A stretch of 64,000 nt of DNA from an uncultured Oligoflexia bacterium (GTDB lineage: Bacteria; Bdellovibrionota; Bacteriovoracia; Bacteriovoracales; Bacteriovoracaceae): positions 296,559 through 360,558 of the forward strand of contig CAJXPQ010000002.1 in NCBI GenBank assembly GCA_913058265.1, read 5' to 3'. The position numbers and the translations under genes are program-made. The notes under the pieces were generated by a model, which ran no database searches, had not been told where the DNA came from, and saw nothing but the letters and a program-made list of their open reading frames with translations. Shown here piece by piece: positions 41,568-49,960 of this stretch (positions within the stretch are counted from its first letter, which is position 1; each line of letters begins with the position of its first letter).

Positions 41568-41996
41568 ATGGCAATTGAAAAAACATTTTCTATTATTAAA
41601 CCAAACTCAACTCTTGATAACAATATCGGTAACGTTATTGCTATGTTCGAGAAGAACGGTTTAAGAATTGCTGCTGCAAAATTCACTCATCTTTCTAAAG
41701 AGAAAGCTGAAGGTTTTTATATTGAGCATAAAGAAAGACCTTTCTTTGGAGAGCTTGTAGATTTTATGACATCTGGACCAGTAATGCTTATGTCACTTGA
41801 GGGTGAAAATGCAGTTATGAAGAACAGAGAGATTATGGGTGCAACTAATCCAGCGGAAGCTGCTGATGGAACTGTTAGAAAGCTATACGCTAAATCTATC
41901 GGTGAAAACTCAGTACACGGATCAGACTCAGCTGCTTCTGCAGAAAGAGAACTCGCTTACTTTTTTGAGAAAAGTGACCTTGTAGACAGATTCTAA
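41568..41996 (+). CDS. ndk: nucleoside diphosphate kinase
   Basis: 142 residues, hexamer/tetramer-forming family. Start [12 protein letters not shown], catalytic histidine in NSVHGSDS, with [27 protein letters not shown] highly conserved. AAGGAG precedes the ATG by 8 bases. Probably in one transcription unit with sucCD; a terminator follows at 42024-42052. Confidence 0.98.
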   Translation: MAIEKTFSIIKPNSTLDNNIGNVIAMFEKNGLRIAAAKFTHLSKEKAEGFYIEHKERPFFGELVDFMTSGPVMLMSLEGENAVMKNREIMGATNPAEAADGTVRKLYAKSIGENSVHGSDSAASAERELAYFFEKSDLVDRF

Positions 41997-42023
41997 TAAA
42001 TTTCAAAAAATGAGTATTTAAAG

Positions 42024-42052
42024 GCCACTCTTCATAGGGTGGCTTTTTTTTT
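42024..42052 (+). terminator. rho-independent terminator after ndk
   Basis: GCCACTC (42024-42030) pairs with GGGTGGC (42037-42043), loop TTCATA, followed by nine Ts. It ends three bases before the ATG of the next gene. Confidence 0.92.
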
Positions 42053-42055
42053 ATA

Positions 42056-43033
42056 ATGAAAAATTTAAAATTTATCGCCTTAACTATATTTCTCATCCTT
42101 ATTCTACCTAGCAGTTTTTTATATATGACCGTGAAGACGAATAACTGGACCAACTTTAAAAATCAGGAAATTGAGATGCCTGAGTGGGGGTATCCTCTAC
42201 CTGAAGACCACTATTACGGCTTTTCTAGTTATAAAAATAATTACTTTGTTAATAAGAATACAATTTTCCAGTACTCCCTAGATCTTGATTCTTCTGAACA
42301 TTTAATTCTTGCAGGCGGTTCAAATACATTTGGACAGGGAATTATTTCAGATAATTTAAAGCAGATACTTGAAAAAAAATGGCCAAAAAAAAATATTCAA
42401 TATTTGGCCTATCCTGGCTGGGGGCCACCTCATGTTCTAAAGCGATTAGGCTCGCTTAATCTTAAGCAGTTAATTCCTCAAAGCGAAGGTCTTTTTATAT
42501 ATCACTATTACAGGTTTCACCTGAACCGCTCTTGCGTTTCATTATCTTTTTTAGAATGGAACAAGGGAGTGATACCTAGGTATGTTATTGAGAGCAATAC
42601 TTTAGTCTCTAAGGGAATATACTCTGCTAGCGTAGCATTCCATATGAAGATGGTTTTACTGGGATTGAAGTACACCCTTAAGAGTTTATTTGGTCCAAGC
42701 GCAACTCTCGATAATTTTAATATTTTAAATATGGATAAGTGCCTTAAACTAAATGCAAAAATTTTGAAAGCAATGGAAAAAGAGTATCTGTCACAGTTTC
42801 CAAAAGGTAAATTTCTTGTCGCCTTGATGCCAGGTTTTAACGATGAGGTGGATTATGATGTCTATGAAAGCCTAACTGCAGAAAAAATTCAGACAATCAA
42901 AGGTCATGACCATGTTTCATTTTCACTTAAAGACATCTCAACAGATCAATACTTTCAAAACGATGGGCATGTAAAAACTAGGCTATTAGAGAAATTCCTT
43001 CCAATTTATAAGTTTATCTTCGAAGAACAGTAA
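42056..43033 (+). CDS. membrane-anchored SGNH-hydrolase-like protein
   Basis: 325 residues with a signal anchor at about 5-26 (FIALTIFLILILPSSFLYM). LILAGGSNTFGQGI (about 82-95) looks like SGNH block I with Gly-Gly-Ser in place of Gly-Asp-Ser, and QNDGHVKTRLLEKF near the end like block V (D-x-H). Such proteins often add or remove acyl groups on polysaccharides. The ATG at 42056 lies right behind the T-run of the ndk terminator and has no ribosome site, so the real start could be later, for example the Met at residue 24, or expression may depend on a promoter within the terminator. Function not certain. Confidence 0.68.
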   Translation: MKNLKFIALTIFLILILPSSFLYMTVKTNNWTNFKNQEIEMPEWGYPLPEDHYYGFSSYKNNYFVNKNTIFQYSLDLDSSEHLILAGGSNTFGQGIISDNLKQILEKKWPKKNIQYLAYPGWGPPHVLKRLGSLNLKQLIPQSEGLFIYHYYRFHLNRSCVSLSFLEWNKGVIPRYVIESNTLVSKGIYSASVAFHMKMVLLGLKYTLKSLFGPSATLDNFNILNMDKCLKLNAKILKAMEKEYLSQFPKGKFLVALMPGFNDEVDYDVYESLTAEKIQTIKGHDHVSFSLKDISTDQYFQNDGHVKTRLLEKFLPIYKFIFEEQ

Positions 43034-43113
43034 ATATTATTTAATACTATTAGGTAAGTTGTTGATATCCTGATGATGGAAGCTTGCAATCTAGTGTAAA
43101 TTTTTCAATTGGT

Positions 43114-43142
43114 TTGAGACCTCTTACCCGTTGCGTTAATAT
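43114..43142 (+). promoter_or_regulatory. promoter for carD-family gene
   Basis: TTGAGA (43114-43119), 17-bp spacer, TAATAT (43137-43142). The leader would be about 35 bases. Confidence 0.55.
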
Positions 43143-43184
43143 GGAATAGTATTATTGCGGGAGTTTAAACCTGAAGGAATTATT

Positions 43185-43667
43185 ATGTATGAAATTGGAA
43201 GTTATGCCGTATGTCCTGGTCATGGTGTTGGCCAAGTACTGAATCTGGAAACAAAAGATCTAGGTGACGAAGTAAAAACATTCTATATCGTTAAAATTGT
43301 ATCTAACGGAATGACTGTAATGGTTCCCTCTGATAAGAAAGATGGTTTAAGAGAGCTAGTTACAGACTCTGAGATAGGTGAAATGTTCACACTACTAAGT
43401 GATCACGATGTAAAAGTAGATAACTCAACATGGAATAGAAGACATAGAGACTATCTGGCAAAAGTTAAAACAGGATCTCTTATTGAGATTGCTGATGTTT
43501 TAAGATCGTTATTCCTACTTAAAACAATGAAAAAACTCTCATTTGGAGAGAGAAAAATGATGGAGCAATGTAAAGAGCTAATTACACGTGAAATCGCTAT
43601 AAAAACTGGAAATGAAGCCAAGAAGATTGATGGTGAAATCGATTCTTGCTTCGACGCTCAAGAATAA
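43185..43667 (+). CDS. CarD-family transcription regulator
   Basis: 160 residues from ATG 43185, which has GAAGGA eight bases upstream; the frame reaches 30 bases further without a ribosome site. The N-terminal Tudor-like RNAP-interaction domain reads MYEIGSYAVCPGHGVGQVLNLE, then KDGLRELV; the helical DNA-binding half contains WNRRHRDYLAKVKTGSLIEIADVLRSLF and GERKMMEQCKELI. CarD proteins bind the RNA polymerase beta subunit and stabilise promoter open complexes, mainly at stable RNA promoters. It is a monocistronic gene with its own promoter and terminator. Confidence 0.94.
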   Translation: MYEIGSYAVCPGHGVGQVLNLETKDLGDEVKTFYIVKIVSNGMTVMVPSDKKDGLRELVTDSEIGEMFTLLSDHDVKVDNSTWNRRHRDYLAKVKTGSLIEIADVLRSLFLLKTMKKLSFGERKMMEQCKELITREIAIKTGNEAKKIDGEIDSCFDAQE

Positions 43668-43694
43668 AACTTTTTAAATTACAATATAAAGAAC

Positions 43695-43723
43695 AGGCCC
43701 TTTTGATAAGGGCCTTTTTTTTT
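43695..43723 (+). terminator. rho-independent terminator after the CarD-family gene
   Basis: AGGCCCTT (43695-43702) pairs perfectly with AAGGGCCT (43708-43715), loop TTGAT, followed by a run of Ts to 43723. Confidence 0.95.
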
Positions 43724-43773
43724 GAATATATACAAACATCAATGCTATGATTGGCCCTGATTAGAAGGGTTTT

Positions 43774-44286
43774 ATGAATTCAATGATGGTTTTCGAACTA
43801 TTTATTCCTTTAATAAGCGCCAATATTCTCCATATGATTGTGGTGAAATATAATATATTTCCTTTCTTTAAATTTCCTTTTGCTGAAAGACTCTTTGGAC
43901 CTAATAAGACCTATCGAGGCTTATTTTTTCTGGTGTTAATGACCTCAATATTACAGTTTATTTGTAATGGAATCTTATATGACGACTTTTCAATACAAGG
44001 TATTCTCTTAGGTGCTTATCTTGGTGGTATATATATTGCCTGTGAGCTACCCAACTCATTTCTTAAGCGAAATATAGGTATAGCTTCAGGAGAGAGAGCA
44101 AAGAACTATCCTTGGCTAACTGTCATTGCCGATAAAGCCGATTCTACCTTTGGAGTTTGTCTTTTTTTTACTATATATAAAGAGCTCGATATTCAATACT
44201 TCTTCCTATTATTTTTTGGAGCATTTATAGCACATCTAGTGACTTCTAAACTTCTACAGCTAATAAGGCTTAAGGAAACATTATGA
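43774..44286 (+). CDS. CarS-like CDP-alcohol (CDP-archaeol synthase family) membrane protein
   Basis: 170-residue multi-pass membrane protein. FAERLFGPNKTYRGLFF at residues 37-54 and ELPNSFLKRNIGIASGE at about 91-108, followed by DKADSTFG, are the hallmark motifs of the CDP-archaeol synthase family (CarS, DUF46): FGxNKTxRG, LPNSFxKR and a D..DS motif. In archaea this enzyme transfers CMP from CTP to an unsaturated ether-lipid phosphate; bacterial relatives probably activate a lipid or prenyl phosphate, but their substrates are mostly untested. It starts a six-gene overlapping operon. The next gene overlaps by 4 bp. Confidence 0.78.
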   Translation: MNSMMVFELFIPLISANILHMIVVKYNIFPFFKFPFAERLFGPNKTYRGLFFLVLMTSILQFICNGILYDDFSIQGILLGAYLGGIYIACELPNSFLKRNIGIASGERAKNYPWLTVIADKADSTFGVCLFFTIYKELDIQYFFLLFFGAFIAHLVTSKLLQLIRLKETL

Positions 44287-46673
44287 GTTTAGTGTGTGAT
44301 CTAGGGGAGAAAACTCAAAATATCAAAGAGGGCCTGATTGGTAGCAAGGCATTTAATCTATTAAAGCTTAGAGAGAATGGTGTCTCTGTACCTGCTGGCT
44401 TTATTCTTACGGCATCTCTTTATAAGGAAAGAGACAAAATAAATTTAGAGGAAATACTCTCAAAGTATCTAGGCGGACTTAAATCAAATTATCTAATGGT
44501 ACGAAGCTCTGCTGTTGGTGAAGATGGAATTGAACACTCATTCGCAGGGCAGCTCGATTCATTTCAAGTGAGTAATAATGTTAAGGATGTTCTGAGTGGG
44601 GTCCATAAATGTTGGGAATCAATTGGTAACAGTAGAGTCTTAACTTACTCTGAGAGTTCAAAAATTGATTTAAAGGAGATGGCGGTCATTGTTCAAGAAA
44701 TGATAGAGCCCGAATTCTCTGGTGTTCTTTTTACTGATGCTCCAGATTCACCAGGAAAGAAACTTATCGAATATGTAGCAGGCCACTGTGAAAAATTAGT
44801 GTCTGGCGAGGTTACTCCAACCTCTATTTACTTACCGACAACAGATTACCAAAATGATTTCACTAAAAAACTTGATAAGATATCTGATGATATTTTTAGT
44901 ATCTATAATACTCATCAGGATATAGAGTGGGCCTATCAAAACGAGAAAATTTATATTGTTCAGAGTCGTCCGATAACACATCAATCAAGGCGAATTTCCT
45001 GGTCTAGTACTAATGTGAATGAAAACTATCCAGAGAAGCTATCGCCTCTACTTTATTCTGTCGCACGCAGAAGTTATTATCATTATTTTTATAATCTTTG
45101 TGAGGATTTTCGAATTAGAATTCCTTTTGAAGAGAGAGGATACTATTATAATATTATAGGTACCTGGGGAGAGAAGATGTATTATAATATGTCTGCGATT
45201 CATCAGATTATTGCTCTCACACCTTTTAAAGGACTTTTAAGTAAGTCTTTTGATAACTTTGTAGGCTATCAAAAAGAATTTAAAATCTTAAAAAAAGAAA
45301 ACCAACTCAAAAGTAAAATCAAATTTATCTATAGCACAATTGAAAAATATATTAGTTTAGATTCATATGTAGAACGAATTGAAAATCGAGTGACTGAATA
45401 TGTAAAAAAAGATTCCAACTTGAGCCTCTTTGCACTTTTTCATGAGTTTTTAGAGTTACGCTTTAATACTTGGCGATATGCTGCCTGTGCTGATTTCTTT
45501 GCTATGATTACACATGGTGCTTTAGGCAAATTTCTACAGTATATTCATTTTTCAGAATCGATGGGTCTACAAAACAAACTCGTTCAGTCCATACCTGATC
45601 TTATAAGTAATAAACCAATCTTTGAATTATGGAACTTAAAAAAGTATATTGAGAAACAAGAATACACTGATTTATTTACAAAACAATCCGCTGATGAAAT
45701 CTGGAAAATTTTAAATTCTGAAAATGAGCATGAAGAAATCTTGATTAAGATTAATCGATATCTCAATGACTGGGGATTTAGATGTTCTGGAGAGTTAATG
45801 CTATTTACAGAAAACTATAGCGAAAACCCCTTGTTACTCATAGAGATGTTGAAAGCATTCATAACAAGTCACGAGCAGCAAGGCCCGGAATACCTCTTTG
45901 ATATAAAACATAAAGAGCAAGTTCAGACACTAAAGAAGACTTGTGCTGAAGTTATCGATATGCATGGAATCCTGAAGGGAATGATCTATACCATTATTCT
46001 TAAGAGACTAGTGAAGGCGACAATGTTTAGTATCTCGTCCAGGGAGAGAGTGAGGCTTAAACAGGCACATATGTACTTTCAATTTAAAAAAGTATGTCTA
46101 AGTATCGAAAAAAGCTTAAGAGCTAAAGGTATACTTAATCATGAAAAAGATATCTTCTTTTTAGAGTACGATGAAATTTCTCGTATTTTAAATGAAGAAT
46201 ATATAGATAAGGACTATTTACAAGAATTAATTAAGATTAGAAAAATACGCTTTGAAAAAGTAGATGAATACCCTGAGAACTTTCATGGGGACAACTCAAA
46301 CTTTTTAAATGCTTATTATGATCAAGATATAATTGAAGGTGAGCAGGTAGAAGGAACATACAAGGGACTTCCTGCTTGTGGGGGAGTCATTACTGGTAGA
46401 ATCGTTGTTCTCGAATCCGTTACTCAAATTAATCAAATTAAAAAAGGCGATATATTGGTTACTAAACAAACAGACCCTGGATGGATCTGTGCCTTTCCTC
46501 TTATTTCTGGGTTGATTGTAGAGAGAGGGGGAATGTTATCTCACGGTGCTATAGTTGCACGAGAGTTTGGTATCCCTGCTATTGTAGGAATTAAAAGCAT
46601 TACCACGATCCTTCAAACAGGTGATATGGTTTTACTTGATGGAAATAAAGGGATTGTTGAATGTCAAAAATAA
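44283..46673 (+). CDS. PEP-synthase/PPDK-type phosphotransferase, rifampicin-phosphotransferase-like architecture
   Basis: 796 residues. Residues 1-240 are a PPDK-type ATP-grasp domain: GSKAFNLLKLRENGVSVPAGF, MVRSSAVGEDG, SFAGQLDSF and QDIEWAYQNEKIYIVQSRPIT. Residues 245-670 form a helical domain of unknown type. Residues 680-796 are the swivelling phosphohistidine domain, with GGMLSHGAIVAREFGIPAIVG (His754); the usual T/A before and after SH are M-L and G here. There is no PEP-binding TIM barrel, so it is not a PEP synthase; domain order is that of rifampicin phosphotransferase (ATP, substrate, His). It should move a phosphate from ATP via His754 to a small molecule bound by the middle domain. 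Operon neighbours suggest a lipid or polyol. Confidence 0.83.
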   Translation: MSLVCDLGEKTQNIKEGLIGSKAFNLLKLRENGVSVPAGFILTASLYKERDKINLEEILSKYLGGLKSNYLMVRSSAVGEDGIEHSFAGQLDSFQVSNNVKDVLSGVHKCWESIGNSRVLTYSESSKIDLKEMAVIVQEMIEPEFSGVLFTDAPDSPGKKLIEYVAGHCEKLVSGEVTPTSIYLPTTDYQNDFTKKLDKISDDIFSIYNTHQDIEWAYQNEKIYIVQSRPITHQSRRISWSSTNVNENYPEKLSPLLYSVARRSYYHYFYNLCEDFRIRIPFEERGYYYNIIGTWGEKMYYNMSAIHQIIALTPFKGLLSKSFDNFVGYQKEFKILKKENQLKSKIKFIYSTIEKYISLDSYVERIENRVTEYVKKDSNLSLFALFHEFLELRFNTWRYAACADFFAMITHGALGKFLQYIHFSESMGLQNKLVQSIPDLISNKPIFELWNLKKYIEKQEYTDLFTKQSADEIWKILNSENEHEEILIKINRYLNDWGFRCSGELMLFTENYSENPLLLIEMLKAFITSHEQQGPEYLFDIKHKEQVQTLKKTCAEVIDMHGILKGMIYTIILKRLVKATMFSISSRERVRLKQAHMYFQFKKVCLSIEKSLRAKGILNHEKDIFFLEYDEISRILNEEYIDKDYLQELIKIRKIRFEKVDEYPENFHGDNSNFLNAYYDQDIIEGEQVEGTYKGLPACGGVITGRIVVLESVTQINQIKKGDILVTKQTDPGWICAFPLISGLIVERGGMLSHGAIVAREFGIPAIVGIKSITTILQTGDMVLLDGNKGIVECQK

Positions 46674-47251
46674 TAGAGTCTTGTGCTGTCTATTCAAAGG
46701 ATAGGTTAACATTCTTTCCTTGGCTGATTATGCCACTTTTAATTATCGCGATTTCTCATGGAGATGAAAGAATTCGTTATATTCTCTTATACCCTTTATT
46801 GTGGGGGGTACTTTTTTTTAGAGTCTTTGATGATTTATGTTGTTTTAACTATGACCTGAAATTAAACAAGCTTCATACAAAACTTGGAATCAAACCCCTT
46901 TTATTATTAAGCTACTTTTTAGGATTAATCTACCTATCGAGTTTATTATTTATTTTTGATCCACAAATACTTATTTTAAATATAGCGCTGCTTACTGTCA
47001 GTGGAATTCTCTATTATGTTTTTAGACAACATAAACTCATTACAACAATTTCACTTCTAAAATATCCTGTTCTTATGTATATGGTAGCGATATTTACAAA
47101 TGAGTCCAATTATCTTTGGTCAATTCTTGGTTGTACATTTTTCTTTTTAAGAGAATACTTTGAAGAATTTAAAGGACTAAGGAATAAGCGCTTTGAAATA
47201 ATTTTCATATTAGGTTTAATCATAAACAAATATCTACTGAGGTTTTTATGA
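46661..47251 (+). CDS. small UbiA-like membrane protein
   Basis: 196 residues with six hydrophobic segments. Between segments 2 and 3 stands FRVFDDLCCFNYD (about 54-66), which resembles the first aspartate-rich motif NDxxDxxxD of UbiA prenyltransferases but lacks the Asn. The second motif (DxxxD) may be replaced by FFLREYFEEFKGLRNK (about 160-175). UbiA proteins usually have nine helices and about 290 residues, so this would be a short form. It overlaps the phosphotransferase gene by 13 bp and the methyltransferase gene by 4 bp. An alternative is an unrelated membrane protein. Confidence 0.55.
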   Translation: MSKIIESCAVYSKDRLTFFPWLIMPLLIIAISHGDERIRYILLYPLLWGVLFFRVFDDLCCFNYDLKLNKLHTKLGIKPLLLLSYFLGLIYLSSLLFIFDPQILILNIALLTVSGILYYVFRQHKLITTISLLKYPVLMYMVAIFTNESNYLWSILGCTFFFLREYFEEFKGLRNKRFEIIFILGLIINKYLLRFL

Positions 47252-48222
47252 ATACAATGGAACGTTTTGAGAAACTCGAAAACCCTTCTCATTATAAATT
47301 TGAAAAAGTAGCCTGTTATTTATGCGATAAAGAAGATGATGAATTTCTATTACACGGTGAAGAGGATCTAACAGGTAAGGAAGGTAATTTTCAATATGTA
47401 ACTTGTTCTTCTTGTGGCCTAGCTTATCAAAACCCAAGGGTTTCAATGGAACAAATTAAAGACTTCTATGACTCTGAATATATTGCACACAGAAAAAAGA
47501 AGGACTGGGGTGTATTAACTCCTCTCTATGAGCGAGCAATGACAAAACACGACAGAGACAAAGAAAAGCTTGTTAGTAAGTATGTATCACTTAACAAGGA
47601 CTCTAAAGTTCTTGATGTGGGATGTGCTGTAGGAAGCTTCTTACTCTATGTAAAAGATAAGCATGCCTGCCATATAAGTGGTGTCGACTTTAAGGAAGAC
47701 TTGGCCTTTCCACGCTTTAATGAGATCGATTTTCATTGTGGATTATTTTATGAGCAAAAGAATCTTGAAGAGAATTCATATGATCTTATAACCATGTGGC
47801 ATTACCTCGAACATTGTTATGATCCGATGTCATCTCTTGAGAAGGCAAAAAAAATATTAAAACCTAAGGGGAGACTTGTTGTTGAAGTTCCGCGACTAGA
47901 TTCTCTCTCATATAAAATATTTAAAGATAAATGGCCTGGTGTTCAAGCCCCACAACATACAGTTATGTTTGATAAAGACCATTTTATTGCTATGGCCGAA
48001 AAAGCTGGTTTTAAAGTTTCTACTTATCTTCCATATGGAGCATTTCCTCCATATTTTTATCTTTTTGCAGGCTCTTATTTTAAGCTCTTTGGTAAGGGGA
48101 TGGATTTAGATAAAATTGTTGCGCCTTACTTTATGGGACAATTACTGATGAAGCCGTTTTTATTATTTGAAAAGAAGCTTAATTTGGCGATGCAAACATT
48201 AATCCTAGAGAGAAAAGATTAA
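47248..48222 (+). CDS. class I SAM methyltransferase with N-terminal zinc ribbon
   Basis: 324 residues. The N-terminal region has two CxxC pairs (ACYLCDKE and VTCSSCGLAYQNP), a zinc ribbon as in polyketide/sugar-type methyltransferases. SAM motif I is VLDVGCAVGSFLLYV (about 118-132), the acidic partner is SGVDF, and motif post-I is YDLITMWHYLEHCYDP with KKILKPKGRLVVEVPRLDS. The C-terminal third is hydrophobic (FLLFEKKLNLAMQTL), probably membrane-associated. It overlaps its neighbours by 4 and 1 bp. Substrate unknown; a lipid head group or glycan is likely from context. Confidence 0.85.
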   Translation: MNTMERFEKLENPSHYKFEKVACYLCDKEDDEFLLHGEEDLTGKEGNFQYVTCSSCGLAYQNPRVSMEQIKDFYDSEYIAHRKKKDWGVLTPLYERAMTKHDRDKEKLVSKYVSLNKDSKVLDVGCAVGSFLLYVKDKHACHISGVDFKEDLAFPRFNEIDFHCGLFYEQKNLEENSYDLITMWHYLEHCYDPMSSLEKAKKILKPKGRLVVEVPRLDSLSYKIFKDKWPGVQAPQHTVMFDKDHFIAMAEKAGFKVSTYLPYGAFPPYFYLFAGSYFKLFGKGMDLDKIVAPYFMGQLLMKPFLLFEKKLNLAMQTLILERKD

Positions 48223-48965
48223 TGATAACTTTCTATCGAAAGTCTATATCTCTCTTCGGAATGTTCATGATAGGAGTGATTACATCACTTGTGAGATATC
48301 TGAGCTTTGGATATGGGATTAAGCTCAATCGCAAATTCATTGCTCCTGGATTTGCATGGTGTATCCTGACTCTGCTAGGAATGAAAATAAGGTCTGATAT
48401 TGATAGATCTCGTACTGAGACTTGTATTTACTTCTTTAATCATAATTCATTTCTAGATTTATTTTTAGTCCCTTATATCTCACTAGAGAATACAAGGTTT
48501 ATTATTACCGAGGGAGTGAAGAGTATCTTACCACTTCATCTCTGTAATTTAGGTATTGATGTTTTGTATATTCCAGACACTCATAAAACTGAAGAGCGAA
48601 TCCAATTTTTTAAGAGGGTATCTAAAGACTTAAGTGAAGGGAAGTATAGTGTTATTTGCTCACCTGAAGGGCGACACCCTTTTATAAATGGAATTGCTCC
48701 ACTTAATAAAGGAGTTTTTCATATGGCCTTTGCGAGTAAAAGACCTATACATCAACTCTTCTTTGATATCAAAACGAGTGGTTCTCCAGACGCGATAAAG
48801 AATATTATAACTGGAGTGATTCATATTAAAACGATAGAGATAGTAGCGACAGAAAGTTGGAAAGAGGATGAGCTTCCAGTTCATATGAATTCAATGAGAA
48901 AAGAATTCTTATCCTATTATTATAAAGCTAATGGAGATTATGGTGAATCCAAACTTGAAGCTTGA
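48222..48965 (+). CDS. PlsC-like lysophospholipid acyltransferase
   Basis: 247 residues with an N-terminal hydrophobic hairpin (10-30 and 45-60). NHNSFLDLFL (about 71-80) is the HX4D catalytic block I; ICSPEGRHPFINGI (about 145-158) is the PEG block III; CLxR-type block IV is not obvious. These enzymes acylate glycerol-phosphate or lysolipids at the inner membrane face. Start and stop overlap the flanking genes. In the cluster it would acylate the product of the upstream enzymes. Confidence 0.85.
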   Translation: MITFYRKSISLFGMFMIGVITSLVRYLSFGYGIKLNRKFIAPGFAWCILTLLGMKIRSDIDRSRTETCIYFFNHNSFLDLFLVPYISLENTRFIITEGVKSILPLHLCNLGIDVLYIPDTHKTEERIQFFKRVSKDLSEGKYSVICSPEGRHPFINGIAPLNKGVFHMAFASKRPIHQLFFDIKTSGSPDAIKNIITGVIHIKTIEIVATESWKEDELPVHMNSMRKEFLSYYYKANGDYGESKLEA

Positions 48966-49878
48966 GAGATCACGGGCCATTTCAAAGAGTGATCTTAAAG
49001 CATTTAAGCTTCTAGTCATTCCGTTCCTTTGTTTGTGCATGATGACTTTAACTCTTAATAGTCATTTATATATTCTTGGACAGATTTTTGGCGCTATCTT
49101 TTTTACTCAATCATTTATACTTCTTCATGAATTAGGTCATCGCTCATTTTTTAAGTCAAACTCTCTTAATTCATTATTTGGGCACTTCTTCTCTTTAATG
49201 GTTTTTATTCCCTATCATAATTGGCTTGAAATCCATGAACTCCATCACAAATGGACAGGGTGGCGTGATAAAGATCCTACAACAGAGAAAACTTTCGCCG
49301 ATCGCTTTGATTCTAAGCAAGAGAGAATTATCAATTTTTGTTGGAAATATTCAATTCCACTTTTTACCGTTGGTTACAGACTTGGAATCTATTGGAAAGC
49401 AGAGAAACTAAAACGGCATCTACCTCATGCAAACTATAAGCGATGCTTACTTGAAATGTTTTTATATGGATCCTTTTATATTGTAACGCTTATTCTTTTT
49501 CCAAGGTTCTACGCCTTAATTTTTCCTGCCCTTTATATGAGCTTTATGGCCACGGATATACTTTCTCTCAGTCAGCACTCTCATATCGAAATGCCAGTTT
49601 CATCGTCAGGTGAGACCGTTGAACCTTTAACATTTAAGGAGCAAGTTCAATACTCTCGCTCACTTTTGTTTCCTACTTGGTTTGCAAAATACTTTCTTTT
49701 TAATTTTAACTACCATGAGTACCATCATGCATACCCAGGACTTCCTTGTTATAACTTAGACAAAATCTCAGGGGATACAAAGAATTGCTATCAATTTATT
49801 CCATGGCTCTTAAGAGTCAAAAATATGTCAGGGGTTGATTTCATTTTTAAAAGTTCAAGAGACAGAGATGGATTTTAG
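48943..49878 (+). CDS. membrane fatty-acid desaturase/hydroxylase
   Basis: About 311 residues. Three histidine boxes coordinate the di-iron centre: HELGH (62-66), HELHH (98-102) and HEYHH (258-262). Two pairs of hydrophobic segments lie around them. Start: GGAG (48933-48936) lies 6 bp before GTG 48943; ATG 48940 is too close and ATG 48931 overlaps the site, so GTG is preferred. The gene starts 23 bp before the acyltransferase stop. It introduces double bonds or hydroxyl groups into membrane acyl chains, or acts on a related lipid. It closes the six-gene operon; 82 bp on, gltX starts with its own ribosome site. Confidence 0.9.
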   Translation: MNPNLKLERSRAISKSDLKAFKLLVIPFLCLCMMTLTLNSHLYILGQIFGAIFFTQSFILLHELGHRSFFKSNSLNSLFGHFFSLMVFIPYHNWLEIHELHHKWTGWRDKDPTTEKTFADRFDSKQERIINFCWKYSIPLFTVGYRLGIYWKAEKLKRHLPHANYKRCLLEMFLYGSFYIVTLILFPRFYALIFPALYMSFMATDILSLSQHSHIEMPVSSSGETVEPLTFKEQVQYSRSLLFPTWFAKYFLFNFNYHEYHHAYPGLPCYNLDKISGDTKNCYQFIPWLLRVKNMSGVDFIFKSSRDRDGF

Positions 49879-49960
49879 TCATCTAAGCAGTTTAAGTAAC
49901 TAGTCAAATTCACTAAAAAATTATATAAAGTTAGCAATATTATACTTAGGAGAAGATTCG

